From: Thermoflavifilum thermophilum
Lineage (GTDB): Bacteria > Bacteroidota > Bacteroidia > Chitinophagales > Chitinophagaceae
DNA: 64,000 nucleotides
Assembly: GCF_900116565.1 (NCBI RefSeq)
Contig: NZ_FPCJ01000001.1
Span: 806,001 to 870,000, forward strand
Direction: 5' to 3'
Position 1 is the stretch's first letter. Every line of letters begins with the position of its first letter. Shown here in pieces: positions 53,122 to 64,000 of this stretch. The notes beneath the pieces were generated by a model. It did not search any database, was not told the origin of the DNA, and was given only the letters and a program-made list of their open reading frames with translations. A program made the translations under genes and the position numbers.

Positions 53122-53302
53122 GATTATTCAGTTTTTACATGAAAATGCCATTCCTCTTGTGGTTAACTTGTAAATTTACGGGGTTTTTACGAGCTTCCTG
53201 TGAAATGTATGTCATCCATTGGCTTTCTTTCGGACTACGCCAGTCTGGTGGATGCTGTTATGCCGGCCGATTAAACAATCATAAACCTTTAAACGCCTTC
53301 TG

Positions 53303-55144
53303 ATGAAAAATTTATTGTGGGTATTGCGGTATTTAAAAAATCACGTGCAGGGCATCGTGTTATATTTTATCTGCAACCTGTTGTCGATCTTTTTTTCGCT
53401 GATATCGCTCACCATGCTGATACCCTTTTTGTCGCTGATTTTTGGGAAAACACAGCCTGTACACACCAAGCCTGTGTTTCATTTTTCTTCTTCCAGTCTG
53501 TTGCAGCTGTTCAATTACTATCTTACCCAGGTCATTGATACCTATGGCAAATCTTACGCCATCGGGGTTATCTGCCTGGTGGTAATGGTTGCTATTTTGC
53601 TGAAAAATCTGTTTTCATACGGTGCTTCTTTTATCAGCACGCCCATCCGGAACAGCATTCTGATGGACATCCGCAGGGATTTGTTTAATCACGTGATTGC
53701 ATTGCCCATCGGATATTTTTCTGAGGAAAAAAAAGCCGATATTTTGAGTCGGATGACCAACGATGTGCAGGAAATCGAGGTTTCGATTATTAGCTTTCTG
53801 GAAAGTGCTTTTCGGGATCCTTTTACGGTATTGATTTATTTCTGTACGCTGCTCATTTTAAGTCCCCAGCTCACTTTGTTTCTGGTGATTCTGCTACCGG
53901 CAGCTGGATTTGTGATTGGCCGCATCAGCAAATCCTTGAAACGGCATTCCAATGCAGGCCAGCAAAGGCTCAGCAATCTGCTGGCAATCATGGATGAAAC
54001 CATTACAGGCCTTCGGATTGTAAAAGCCTTCAATGCCGAACGTCACCAGCAGATCAAGTTTCAGCATGAAAATCATCAGTTGTTTCGGCTCAAAAATCGT
54101 ATCAACCGCCGGCGGGATCTGGCTTCTCCACTTTCGGAATTTCTTGGGGTGGTGGTGCTTTGCGTGGTATTGTTTTTTGGTGGACAACTGGCCCTTTCCA
54201 ATCCGCCAGTGGTGAGTGCCGACGTATTCATTGCCTACATTGCCATTTTTTCCCAGATCATCAATCCGCTGAAATCATTTTCCACTACTTCCTACAACAT
54301 CCAGAAAGGCAGGGCCAGTGCTGAGCGTATTCAGCAAATTCTTTCCACTCCCATCACAGTGGTCGAAAAGCCGGGTGCCCGACCTATTGTTAGTTTTGAG
54401 TATGCCATTGAATTCCGCAATGTAAGTTTTCGCTACCGCGATCAGCTGGTACTTGACCGCATTTCCCTGACCATACCCAAAGGCAAAACCATTGCGATTG
54501 TAGGGGCTTCCGGTGCCGGAAAATCCACACTGGTGGACCTACTTCCTCGTTTTCATGATGTTACCGAAGGAGAAATTTTAATTGATGGCATCAACATCAA
54601 AGAATACCGTTTGCAGGATTTGCGCCGGCTGATGGGCATTGTGACGCAGGAGCCTATTTTGTTCAACGATACCATAGCCAATAACATTGCACTCGGAGCC
54701 AATGGAGAGGTCCGGGAAGAAGACATTATTGCAGCTGCCCGCATTGCCAACGCTCATGCATTCATCATGCAAAAAGAAGAAGGATATGCAACCATTGTGG
54801 GCGACAGAGGCATCAAGCTAAGCGGCGGGGAAAAACAGCGCATTACCATTGCCCGGGCTGTGTTGAAGAATCCGCCGATTCTGATTCTGGATGAAGCCAC
54901 CTCTTCCCTGGATACAGAAAGCGAAAGGCTGGTTCAGGAAGCTATTCAGCGGCTGATGAAACACCGAACAAGCATCATCGTTGCGCACCGACTTTCCACC
55001 ATCCAGCATGCCGACGAAATTTACGTACTGAGCAATGGACGGATTGTGGAGCATGGCTCCCACGACGAGTTGATGGCGTTTGACGGAACTTACCGCAGGT
55101 TGATTCGTATGCAACAGATTGATGTACCAGCAACCGACGCTTAG
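53303..55144 (+). CDS. MsbA-like ABC exporter (fused permease and ATPase)
   Basis: A 613-residue half transporter: six membrane helices in the first ~330 residues, then an ATPase with Walker A GASGAGKSTLVDLLPRF, Q-loop TQEPILFNDTIANN, signature LSGGEKQRITIARAVL, Walker B ILILDEATSSLD and His switch VAHRLSTIQHADEIYVL. By pattern it is closest to MsbA-type lipid A or lipid flippases, but drug exporters look alike. It stands alone; the last four bases overlap the end of the convergent TraR/DksA-family gene. Confidence 0.88.
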   Translation: MKNLLWVLRYLKNHVQGIVLYFICNLLSIFFSLISLTMLIPFLSLIFGKTQPVHTKPVFHFSSSSLLQLFNYYLTQVIDTYGKSYAIGVICLVVMVAILLKNLFSYGASFISTPIRNSILMDIRRDLFNHVIALPIGYFSEEKKADILSRMTNDVQEIEVSIISFLESAFRDPFTVLIYFCTLLILSPQLTLFLVILLPAAGFVIGRISKSLKRHSNAGQQRLSNLLAIMDETITGLRIVKAFNAERHQQIKFQHENHQLFRLKNRINRRRDLASPLSEFLGVVVLCVVLFFGGQLALSNPPVVSADVFIAYIAIFSQIINPLKSFSTTSYNIQKGRASAERIQQILSTPITVVEKPGARPIVSFEYAIEFRNVSFRYRDQLVLDRISLTIPKGKTIAIVGASGAGKSTLVDLLPRFHDVTEGEILIDGINIKEYRLQDLRRLMGIVTQEPILFNDTIANNIALGANGEVREEDIIAAARIANAHAFIMQKEEGYATIVGDRGIKLSGGEKQRITIARAVLKNPPILILDEATSSLDTESERLVQEAIQRLMKHRTSIIVAHRLSTIQHADEIYVLSNGRIVEHGSHDELMAFDGTYRRLIRMQQIDVPATDA

Positions 55145-55944
55145 CTGCCCTTGCTCAGGGCTTTTTTGGCCTCGATGCTCAGCGTGGCATGCGGCACAGC
55201 ACGAAGACGGGCTTTGTCGATAAGCTTACCCGTTACCCGACAGATGCCATAGGTCTTGTTTTCGATGCGTACCAGCGCTTTCTCCAGATGATCAATGAAC
55301 TGAATCTGACGGCTGGCCATCTGATTCAGCTGCTCGCGTTCCAACGTACCGGAGCCATCTTCCAAACTCATGTACTTGTTTTCCGTGTCTTCCGTGCCCA
55401 TTTCATCCTTCCGGGTAATGAGTCCCTGCAGATAAGCGAGCTCTTTGCGGGCAGCTTCCAGCTTCTTGAGGATAATCTCCTTGAATTCCTGCAGTTCGGC
55501 ATCGCTATAGCGATAGACTGGCCCGTTATGCTGGCCGGGCTGATCGAGTACTGATTTTTCAAATTCAGGCTGATAGACGATTTCAGCCCGATCTTCTTTT
55601 TTAGCAGCCGGGCTGTCAGGCCAGGCTTCGGCAGACGCAGTTTTTTTGCTTTTCGTCTGATCAGAAACAGCAGATGTATGAGTAACTTTTTCGGAAGTCT
55701 TGGTCTGGTTTTTTTTCGCGGATTTGGAGACAGGCTTTTTCCCTGCAGTATCAGCATTGGTTTTAGAAGCTGCACTGCTTTTCGCGGTTTTGGTTGATGT
55801 TTTGGCTGATGCAGCTTTTGGGGTAGCGCTTTCAGCTGCTTTACGGGAGGATGAGGAAGCCGTTTGAGCCGATTGGGATTCGGCCTTCAGGGCAGTTGTT
55901 GTCTGCTTTTTTGGGTCCTTGGTTGTTTTTTTCTGGCTTGCCAT
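55141..55944 (-). CDS. TraR/DksA-family protein with long Lys/Ala/Ser/Thr-rich N-terminal tail
   Basis: A 267-residue protein in two parts. Residues 1-~115 are low-complexity, rich in Lys, Ala, Ser and Thr with AKKP-like motifs, resembling histone H1-like tails. Residues ~140-267 form a DksA-like domain: a coiled coil (LQEFKEIILKKLEAARKELA ... RQIQFIDHLEKALVRIENKT) and the end YGICRVTGKLIDKARLRAVP with HATLSIEAKK. Only one of the four Cys of the classical zinc finger remains, as is common in Bacteroidota members. A role in transcription (ppGpp response) or nucleoid binding is inferred. It starts four bases after the ileS stop. Confidence 0.85.
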   Translation of the reverse strand: MASQKKTTKDPKKQTTTALKAESQSAQTASSSSRKAAESATPKAASAKTSTKTAKSSAASKTNADTAGKKPVSKSAKKNQTKTSEKVTHTSAVSDQTKSKKTASAEAWPDSPAAKKEDRAEIVYQPEFEKSVLDQPGQHNGPVYRYSDAELQEFKEIILKKLEAARKELAYLQGLITRKDEMGTEDTENKYMSLEDGSGTLEREQLNQMASRQIQFIDHLEKALVRIENKTYGICRVTGKLIDKARLRAVPHATLSIEAKKALSKGS

Positions 55945-55947
55945 ATG

Positions 55948-58900
55948 TCAGCGGATTTTTTGAAGGTGAACGGTTAATGGGACTTCATTGACTTCAATCA
56001 AACTGCCATCCTGAATTTGCGAAACTATTTCCAGTCGGTCTGCCAAAATTTCCGTGCAAATATACTTATAAAGATGTGAATCATTGAGCACCGGGCGGAT
56101 CAGGTCATGGTCGGCAATCTTCACCTGGATGCGATCTGTGACTTCCAGCCCTGATTCTTTTCTAAGCCTCTGAATGCGATTCACCAGCTCGCGGGCATGC
56201 CCTTCCTTTTCCAGTTCAGGCGTTACCGTGATGTCGAGGGCTACGGTGAGATTGCCCTTATTGGCGGTCATCCAGCCAGGAATATCTTCGGGGAAGATTT
56301 CTACTTCTTCAGGCAAAAGGGAAATCACTTCCTGCGGGGTTTGCCCCGGCTGAGCAATCTGGTCGCCCACAAAAGCCAGCTGCAGGGCCTTACCTTGCTT
56401 AAGCTCGAGAATGTGCGATTGATCGAGCTGTTGGAAATATTGGGTTACAGCCTTCATTTTTTTGCCCAGTTTGTTGCCCAGGGCTTTAAAGTTGGGTTTT
56501 ATCCGGTATTGGATTCCAGCCTCGCTTACATATTCAATTTCTTTCACATTCACCTCTGCCTTGATGAGTTCTTCCACGGCCTGGAGCTGTTGTTTCATCT
56601 GGTCGTCCACAATCGGAATGAGTACTTTTTGCAGCGGCTGGCGGACCTTGATATTCACCTTTTTGCGAAGCGAAAGAATCAGGGAAGTAATATCTTGTGC
56701 CAGCTGCATTTGCTGCTCCAGGTCGGGGCGACTGAGGCGGCTATCGGGCCTGGGAAAATCAGCCAGGTGTACGGAAGATACTGCATACCTGCTGGTTACC
56801 TGGTTCAGGTTGCGGAAGAGCCAATCGGCAAAAAACGGAGCTATGGGTGCCATCAGCAAGGATACGGTTTCCAGGCATTCATACAGTGTCTGGTAGGCTG
56901 ATTCTTTATCATCGTCATCCCCAGGCCGGCCGTTTTCACTGGGACGCAGGGGACTCCAGAACCGTCTGCGGTTCAGCCGCACATACCAGTTGCTGAGTTG
57001 TTCAATCACAAACTCCTCAATTAATCGGCCTGCCACCATGGGCTCATAATCATCGAATGCTTCATTGACCCTGGTTACCAAAGTATTGAGGGCCGAGAGT
57101 ACCCATTGATCGATGGCGGGTCGCTGCGCTACGGGCAGGGGTTGACCGGAATAGGTAAACCCATCAATATTGGCATATAGGGCAAAGAACTGATACGTAT
57201 TGTAGAGGGTACCGAAAAATTTACGCTGGGCTTCGCGGATGCCTTCCACATCAAACCGCAGATTATCCCAGGGCGAGGCATTGGTAATCAGGTACCAGCG
57301 GGTAGCATCGGCACCAAAGGTCTGGATAGTTTCAAACGGATCCACCACATTGCCCAGGCGCTTGCTCATCTTGTTGCCATGCTTGTCGAGCACCAGTCCA
57401 TTGGAAACCACGGTTTTAAATGCCAGCCCGGGATAGCGTTGGTCGTCGGCCGGGAAACCCTGCCGGCGGAGCTCGTCCTGGATTTCCTCCTTGAGCAAAG
57501 CACTGATGGCGTGCAGGGTGTAAAACCAGCCGCGGGTCTGGTCAACCCCTTCGCAGATGAAATCAGCCGGATAGTTGCTGGCAAACACATTGGTATTTTC
57601 AAACGGGAAATGCCATTGGGCAAAAGGCATGGCACCGCTGTCAAACCATACATCCACCAGATCGGGCACGCGATGCATGGGCTTGCCACTGTCGCTCAGC
57701 AACACCATTTCATCAACAAAGGGTTTATGCAAATCAAACACGGCATCTTCGCGGAGGTATTCGGGTTTATTGAGGGCAGCAGCTTTTTTGAGTTCCGCTT
57801 TCAATTCAGCTACTGAACCAATACATTTTTCTTCTGACCCGTCTTCCGTACGCCAGATGGGCAGCGGCGTTCCCCAGAAACGGCTACGACTCAGGTTCCA
57901 GTCCACGATGTTTTCCAGCCAGTTGCCAAAGCGGCCTTCCCCGGTGCTGGCGGGTTTCCAGCGGATGCGGCGATTGAGCTCCACCATCCGATCTTTCATG
58001 GCCGTGGTGCGGATAAACCAGGCCTGTAGCGGATAATACAACACCGGCTTGTCGGTACGCCAGCAATGCGGGTAACTGTGCTCATATTTTTCAATCCGGA
58101 AAGCCAGCCCGCGTGCTTTCAGCCAGTTGCACAAATCCACATCCACATCCCGGTAATTGGGATCGTCCTTGTAATTTTTTACATACCGGCCGCTGAATTC
58201 GCCCATGCCTTCCACAAATTTTCCTTCCTTATCCACCATCACCAGGATGCCCAATCCGAATTGCTGACCCACGCGAAAGTCGTCGGCCCCAAAAGCCGGA
58301 GCCGTATGCACGATGCCGGTACCTTCTTCTGTGGTTACAAAATCACCTGTTACAATCCGGAAAGGATCGCCACCTGCCAGTTCAGGCCTATTGGCATCAA
58401 AAGGCATAAGCTGCTCATAATACAAGCCCTGCAGCTCCTGTCCTTGCAGGGTAAGCAGCTCAGCCCAGGGCGACTTAACCCTGCGGTGTCCATCAAGGGC
58501 AAGCGGGGTTTCTTCGATCGATCCTTGCTCGGGTTCGGCAAAATATTCCTTGACTTTTTCTTTAGCCAGCAACACATGCACCACCTCCTGGGTATAGGGA
58601 TGACGGGTACGGATCAGGCTATAGGTAAAATGAGGCCCCACCGTGAGACCCAGGTTGGAAGGTAATGTCCACGGTGTAGTGGTCCATGCCAGGCAAAACA
58701 CCTGTTCCTGCTCTGCGGGGTACGCTACGGCATGCTGCTGCCGGTAGGCCGCAATAGCCTCCTGCATGCGCTTCCATGCCGGATGGGAAGCATTACGCCC
58801 ATCCTGGCCGGAAAGTCTGAACATGGCTACCACCGTGGTATCTTTTACCATCTTGTATGTGCCGGGCTGGTTGAGCTCATGCGAGCTCAGGCCGGTTCCG

Positions 58901-59466
58901 GCTGCAGGCGAATAGGGCTGAATGCTGATGCTCTCATAGAGCAAACCCTTTTCGTAAAGTTTTTTCAGCAGCCACCAAAGCGTTTCGATATAGTCGTTGT
59001 CGAAAGTAATGTAGGGATGTTCCAGATCCACCCAATAGCCCATTTTGCGGGTCAGCTCCTCCCATTTGTCTTTGTAGCGGAGGACGGCCTCCCGGCAACG
59101 ACGATTATATTCTTCAACCGATATTTTTTTCCCAATATCAGCCTTGGAAATACCCAGCTCCTGCTCCACGCCCAGTTCTACCGGCAATCCATGGGTATCC
59201 CAGCCACTCTTGCGCTTCACCTGAAAGCCTTTCATGGTCTGGTAACGGCATACCAGATCCTTGAGGGTACGGGAAATCACGTGATGAATACCCGGCAATC
59301 CGTTGGCAGAAGGGGGACCTTCATAAAACACAAAAGAGGGTTGTCCCTCCCTTTGGGCAATACTTTGTTCAAAAGTCTTTTCCTGTTCCCAGCGCTGGAG
59401 GATTTCCTGTTCGAAGGCCGGAAGATTCAGCTGAGCATATTCCGGATATTTTGCCGTAGTTCCCAT
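55948..59466 (-). CDS. ileS: Isoleucine--tRNA ligase
   Basis: An 1172-residue class I synthetase. The HIGH-type motif is in GPPSANGLPGIHHVISR, the KMSKS-type motif is KMSKRLGN, and the editing domain shows GTGIVHTAPAFGADDF. The C-terminal anticodon-binding part includes LSNWYVRLNRRRFW. At this length it resembles the eukaryote-like (type 2) IleRS found in many Bacteroidota rather than the shorter E. coli form. ATG 59466 (MGTTAKYPEYAQLN) is chosen; the frame extends to 59502. Confidence 0.95.
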   Translation of the reverse strand: MGTTAKYPEYAQLNLPAFEQEILQRWEQEKTFEQSIAQREGQPSFVFYEGPPSANGLPGIHHVISRTLKDLVCRYQTMKGFQVKRKSGWDTHGLPVELGVEQELGISKADIGKKISVEEYNRRCREAVLRYKDKWEELTRKMGYWVDLEHPYITFDNDYIETLWWLLKKLYEKGLLYESISIQPYSPAAGTGLSSHELNQPGTYKMVKDTTVVAMFRLSGQDGRNASHPAWKRMQEAIAAYRQQHAVAYPAEQEQVFCLAWTTTPWTLPSNLGLTVGPHFTYSLIRTRHPYTQEVVHVLLAKEKVKEYFAEPEQGSIEETPLALDGHRRVKSPWAELLTLQGQELQGLYYEQLMPFDANRPELAGGDPFRIVTGDFVTTEEGTGIVHTAPAFGADDFRVGQQFGLGILVMVDKEGKFVEGMGEFSGRYVKNYKDDPNYRDVDVDLCNWLKARGLAFRIEKYEHSYPHCWRTDKPVLYYPLQAWFIRTTAMKDRMVELNRRIRWKPASTGEGRFGNWLENIVDWNLSRSRFWGTPLPIWRTEDGSEEKCIGSVAELKAELKKAAALNKPEYLREDAVFDLHKPFVDEMVLLSDSGKPMHRVPDLVDVWFDSGAMPFAQWHFPFENTNVFASNYPADFICEGVDQTRGWFYTLHAISALLKEEIQDELRRQGFPADDQRYPGLAFKTVVSNGLVLDKHGNKMSKRLGNVVDPFETIQTFGADATRWYLITNASPWDNLRFDVEGIREAQRKFFGTLYNTYQFFALYANIDGFTYSGQPLPVAQRPAIDQWVLSALNTLVTRVNEAFDDYEPMVAGRLIEEFVIEQLSNWYVRLNRRRFWSPLRPSENGRPGDDDDKESAYQTLYECLETVSLLMAPIAPFFADWLFRNLNQVTSRYAVSSVHLADFPRPDSRLSRPDLEQQMQLAQDITSLILSLRKKVNIKVRQPLQKVLIPIVDDQMKQQLQAVEELIKAEVNVKEIEYVSEAGIQYRIKPNFKALGNKLGKKMKAVTQYFQQLDQSHILELKQGKALQLAFVGDQIAQPGQTPQEVISLLPEEVEIFPEDIPGWMTANKGNLTVALDITVTPELEKEGHARELVNRIQRLRKESGLEVTDRIQVKIADHDLIRPVLNDSHLYKYICTEILADRLEIVSQIQDGSLIEVNEVPLTVHLQKIR

Positions 59467-59692
59467 GGAAAAGCCTGTCAGTTTAATCAAAAATGGATGC
59501 AAAAATACAACAAATGGCCGTCAGCCGTAATGTATCTATGTTGTAAAAATACATTCGCCCCGGCCAGGCCAGGGCGGATGCAGGAGATCAGCATGAGCGA
59601 TGTGTAACTTAGAGCATCACAAAGCTAAGCTACGGCCTATTGTTCTGTTTATCGGATCGGGAAAAAATCTATATCCAATTGGGAAAATTTGT

Positions 59693-60622
59693 TCAGCGGA
59701 TCAGTTCGCAAGGTTTCAGCCCGGTGTATTTTTTAAATGCCGTGCTGAAATGGGAGATGCAAGAGTATCCCATACGGGCGGCCACTTCCGATACGGAAAG
59801 GCCTTGCTCATAGAGCAGCTGGCGGGCCTTTTCCATTCGTTCACGCTGGAAATAGTCGTAGATGGTAGTTCCAAAAATCTCCTTAAAACCTTTTTTCAAA
59901 TAGCATTCATTGATAGCCACCTTGCGGGAAAGTTCGCGGATGGTGATGGGCTCATCAAGATGCTGCAGCATGATATCCCGGGCCTGGTAAATTTTTTGCC
60001 TGTCTTCGGGGCTAAGCAGAAAACGGGCAGTCGTTTTCCGGACAGCTTGATGCCGGGCCTGTTCACGGGAAATCACTAGCAATTCCAGAGCCTTGCTTTG
60101 CACATAAAGCCTTTCTTCTATTCCCTGATAGGGGTGATGCAGCATCTGTTGCAGCAGGCTGGTCATGCGAGGGGTGACTTGCACGGGCTTCCAGATCAGC
60201 GTTTTCTTTGTGGTGGCTGGCCTATCCGTACCCACCCAGCATTCCTCAAGCTCCTGTGCATGGAAAAAAGCAGATGAAAAGGCTATAGAAATCATTTCGG
60301 CGGTGGAATGGCTGTGCAGGCAATCATCTTCCTGATGCGGCGAAGTACACAGGCTGCCCTTGCATCCGGCAAAAGCACAATAGCGGCGGCCCGGAATGCA
60401 ATATTTCAATTCTATAACCGGTTCTTTGGTTGTTGATTCAGCTACCACGTGATATACCATGGCAGCTACCGCCTGTGGCTCACCTTCGGCCCAGAGATAC
60501 CTGCTCACCTGAACCTGCACATGATTACCTGCCTGAAACTCCCGTTCTGACAAGAGCTCCAGCCGATGATCAGAAAGCTGACGCATGCCGGTTTGCTGAA
60601 AAAATTCCAGTGTCTGATTCAT
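59693..60622 (-). CDS. AraC-family transcriptional regulator with N-terminal Cys cluster
   Basis: A 309-residue regulator. The C-terminal AraC DNA-binding domain (about 205-309) has both helix-turn-helix units: ITIRELSRKVAINECYLKKG and LSVSEVAARMGYSCISHFST, ending FKKYTGLKP. The N-terminal effector domain is not a standard cupin; it has five Cys within 27 residues (75, 82, 87, 92 and 101) with nearby His (CAFAGCKGSLC, HQEDDCLHSH), which could bind a metal or sense redox state. ATG 60622 is chosen; the frame extends to 60727, into the gyrB leader. gyrB is divergent. Confidence 0.87.
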   Translation of the reverse strand: MNQTLEFFQQTGMRQLSDHRLELLSEREFQAGNHVQVQVSRYLWAEGEPQAVAAMVYHVVAESTTKEPVIELKYCIPGRRYCAFAGCKGSLCTSPHQEDDCLHSHSTAEMISIAFSSAFFHAQELEECWVGTDRPATTKKTLIWKPVQVTPRMTSLLQQMLHHPYQGIEERLYVQSKALELLVISREQARHQAVRKTTARFLLSPEDRQKIYQARDIMLQHLDEPITIRELSRKVAINECYLKKGFKEIFGTTIYDYFQRERMEKARQLLYEQGLSVSEVAARMGYSCISHFSTAFKKYTGLKPCELIR

Positions 60623-60699
60623 GATCTGCAAAGATAAGACAAACCGCATAGCAGCACTTGTTTTTACCCGCCAAATGCAGATGTTCAGCCAATTTTGCG

Positions 60700-62718
<2,019 letters not shown>

Positions 62719-62777
62719 TCTCGACATTTGTTGCGCTTAAACCTGACTTAAACTCCCTTTTAGTTGTTTATACACAT

Positions 62778-62818
62778 CATGCAGATGCAGTTTTGCTCCT
62801 GTTCCCTGCATCTGCATG
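62778..62818. repeat. Perfect 13-bp hairpin after gyrB
   Basis: CATGCAGATGCAG (62778-62790) pairs perfectly with CTGCATCTGCATG (62806-62818) across a 15-base loop. No T-tract follows directly on either strand, so it is not a standard terminator, though it sits between two convergent genes and may act as one. A TTATACACA DnaA-box match lies directly to its left at 62768-62776. Confidence 0.5.
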
Positions 62819-62867
62819 CATAAGTTTTATACTTGTTTTCAGTAAAACGTGATCGAATGAGCCAGCC

Positions 62868-64000
62868 TTATTCTTCCTCCCCATGAATGCCAAAGGCATA
62901 AATGGTTTCACTTCTAAAGGTCTGACCCGGGTTTAAAACCGTGCTCGGGAAATTGGGATGGTTGGGAGAATCCGGAAAATGCTGGGTTTCCAGACAAAAT
63001 GCGGAACGCCGCACGTAAGGCTTGCCACTTAATCCATGTCTGGTACCATCCAGAAAATTCCCACTGTAAAATTGCACGCCTGGCTGGGTTGTGTACACTT
63101 TCATTTCTACGCCGGTAATGGGCGAATAAGCTATGGCAGCCAGGCTCAATGCATCGGCTTGGGATTTGTTCAACACAAAATTGTGATCATATCCATGTCC
63201 ATATTGCAGCTGAATGAAAGGTGAATCTATCCGCCGACCTATCTCTTCGGGTTGGGTAAAATCAAGCGGCGTACCCGCTACAGGCGCAATCTCACCCGTA
63301 GGTATCAATGTGCTGTCAATGGGTGTATAATGATCGGCAAACAGCTGAAGCACGGTATTGCCGATGGTGGGATATCCTTCACCGGAAAGATTGAAATAGG
63401 CGTGATTGGTAAGATTAACGATGGTAGGTTTATCTGTCGTGGCTTCATAGCTGATCTTCAGAGCATTGCTGTCAGTCAGGGTGTAGGTTACATGCACCGT
63501 GAGCGTGCCCGGATAATTTTCTTCTCCGTCGGGCGATACATAGGTGAGCTCCAGCACACTATCCGATGGTTGTCTTGCTTCCCACACCTTGCGGTCGAAA
63601 CCATAATGTCCGCCATGCAGGCTGTTGGGCGCATTGTTGATATAGAGCTGATAGGTTTTCCCGTTCAGGGTGAACCTGCCCTTGGCAATGCGATTGCCAT
63701 AGCGGCCAATGAGTGCACCCAGATAGGTGTTGCTATCAGCCAGATAATCCTTTAAACTGGGATAACCCAATACCACATCTACGGGATTACCCGCACTATC
63801 GGGCACTACCAGGCTTACAATGCGGCCACCATAGTTGGTGATAGCCACTGCCATCCCTTGATGATTTTCGAGATAATACATCCGCACTTCCTTTCCATCT
63901 ACTGTGTCGGCAAATGCCGTAGAATCGGGTAACAAATGTTCCATAACCAATGAATCAATTGAAAAAGATCGTTGTTGTGCCTGATGATGAGATGTGCTGC
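62868..64000 (-). CDS. galM: Aldose 1-epimerase (galactose mutarotase-like), probable lipoprotein, 5' end missing
   Basis: The open frame runs off the right edge. The product has NRIAKGRFTLNGKTYQL, NAPNSLHGGHYGFDRKVWEA, the catalytic His in VNLTNHAYFNLSGEG, GHGYDHNFVLN and the catalytic Glu in CLETQHFPDSPNHPNFPS, all typical of aldose 1-epimerases that interconvert alpha and beta sugars. The visible N-terminal residues are STSHHQAQQRSFSIDS after an incomplete codon nGC at the edge, which could be the Cys of a lipobox. The internal TTG at 63950 is therefore unlikely to be the start. Confidence 0.88.
   Translation of the reverse strand, partial: STSHHQAQQRSFSIDSLVMEHLLPDSTAFADTVDGKEVRMYYLENHQGMAVAITNYGGRIVSLVVPDSAGNPVDVVLGYPSLKDYLADSNTYLGALIGRYGNRIAKGRFTLNGKTYQLYINNAPNSLHGGHYGFDRKVWEARQPSDSVLELTYVSPDGEENYPGTLTVHVTYTLTDSNALKISYEATTDKPTIVNLTNHAYFNLSGEGYPTIGNTVLQLFADHYTPIDSTLIPTGEIAPVAGTPLDFTQPEEIGRRIDSPFIQLQYGHGYDHNFVLNKSQADALSLAAIAYSPITGVEMKVYTTQPGVQFYSGNFLDGTRHGLSGKPYVRRSAFCLETQHFPDSPNHPNFPSTVLNPGQTFRSETIYAFGIHGEEE

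Overview
ORGANISM. The window is chromosomal DNA of a Bacteroidota bacterium, most likely in or near the Chitinophagaceae. Support comes from porV, gldJ and gldA (type IX secretion and gliding), a Bacteroidota-type GGGP synthase, DUF3078, DUF5777 and YceI proteins, candidate TAnnTTTG -7 elements in front of several genes, and few clear Shine-Dalgarno sequences. The assignment rests on gene content only. LAYOUT. 1-6.7 kb: 5' end of porV, divergent from gldJ and murF, then a membrane acyltransferase, a Y-family polymerase and a small secreted protein. 6.8-11.4 kb: an esterase convergent with the leftward run gldA, eno, ftsB/divIC, a small unknown gene and nth. 11.5-18.1 kb: M23 peptidase, bcp, an ECF sigma factor overlapping a membrane-anchored beta-barrel protein, YceI, DUF5777 barrel and apaG. 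18.1-25.6 kb: rsmE-dnaB leftward; pheT, a coiled-coil gene, zapA and rny rightward, then the remains of a glycosyltransferase. 25.8-33.9 kb: YcxB-like and secreted unknown proteins, a Dph6-like ATPase, B12-dependent ribonucleotide reductase nrdJ, GGGP synthase, and a LytTR/LytS-type two-component pair. ACCESSORY REGION. About 33.9-43.1 kb is different: uneven base composition, several broken genes and a complete type III restriction-modification pair. It holds a winged-helix gene, a ridA-family pseudogene, mod and res, a GC-rich methyltransferase split by a frameshift, a DUF1697 and a DHFR-like gene, and the first ~40 codons of a second, unrelated mod gene joined to a scrap of methyltransferase-like sequence. 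43.5-64 kb returns to housekeeping genes: dxs, yceI, scpA, DUF3078, mscL, a SanA-like gene, ppk2, frr, half a transketolase, an ABC permease, rbfA, an MsbA-like exporter, a TraR/DksA-family gene, ileS, an AraC-type regulator, gyrB, and a galM-like lipoprotein gene cut by the window edge. MAIN POINTS. I find no entirely new system. The observations most worth following are: the decayed accessory island and the AT-rich target-recognition segment inside its mod gene; three perfect DnaA-box matches in 101 bp upstream of nrdJ, with another near dnaB; a palindromic GC-rich repeat that appears both between genes and, in related form, inside the nrdJ coding sequence; the sigma factor/beta-barrel pair; and a cysteine cluster in the AraC-type regulator. 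No rRNA, tRNA, CRISPR array, insertion sequence or prophage was recognised.
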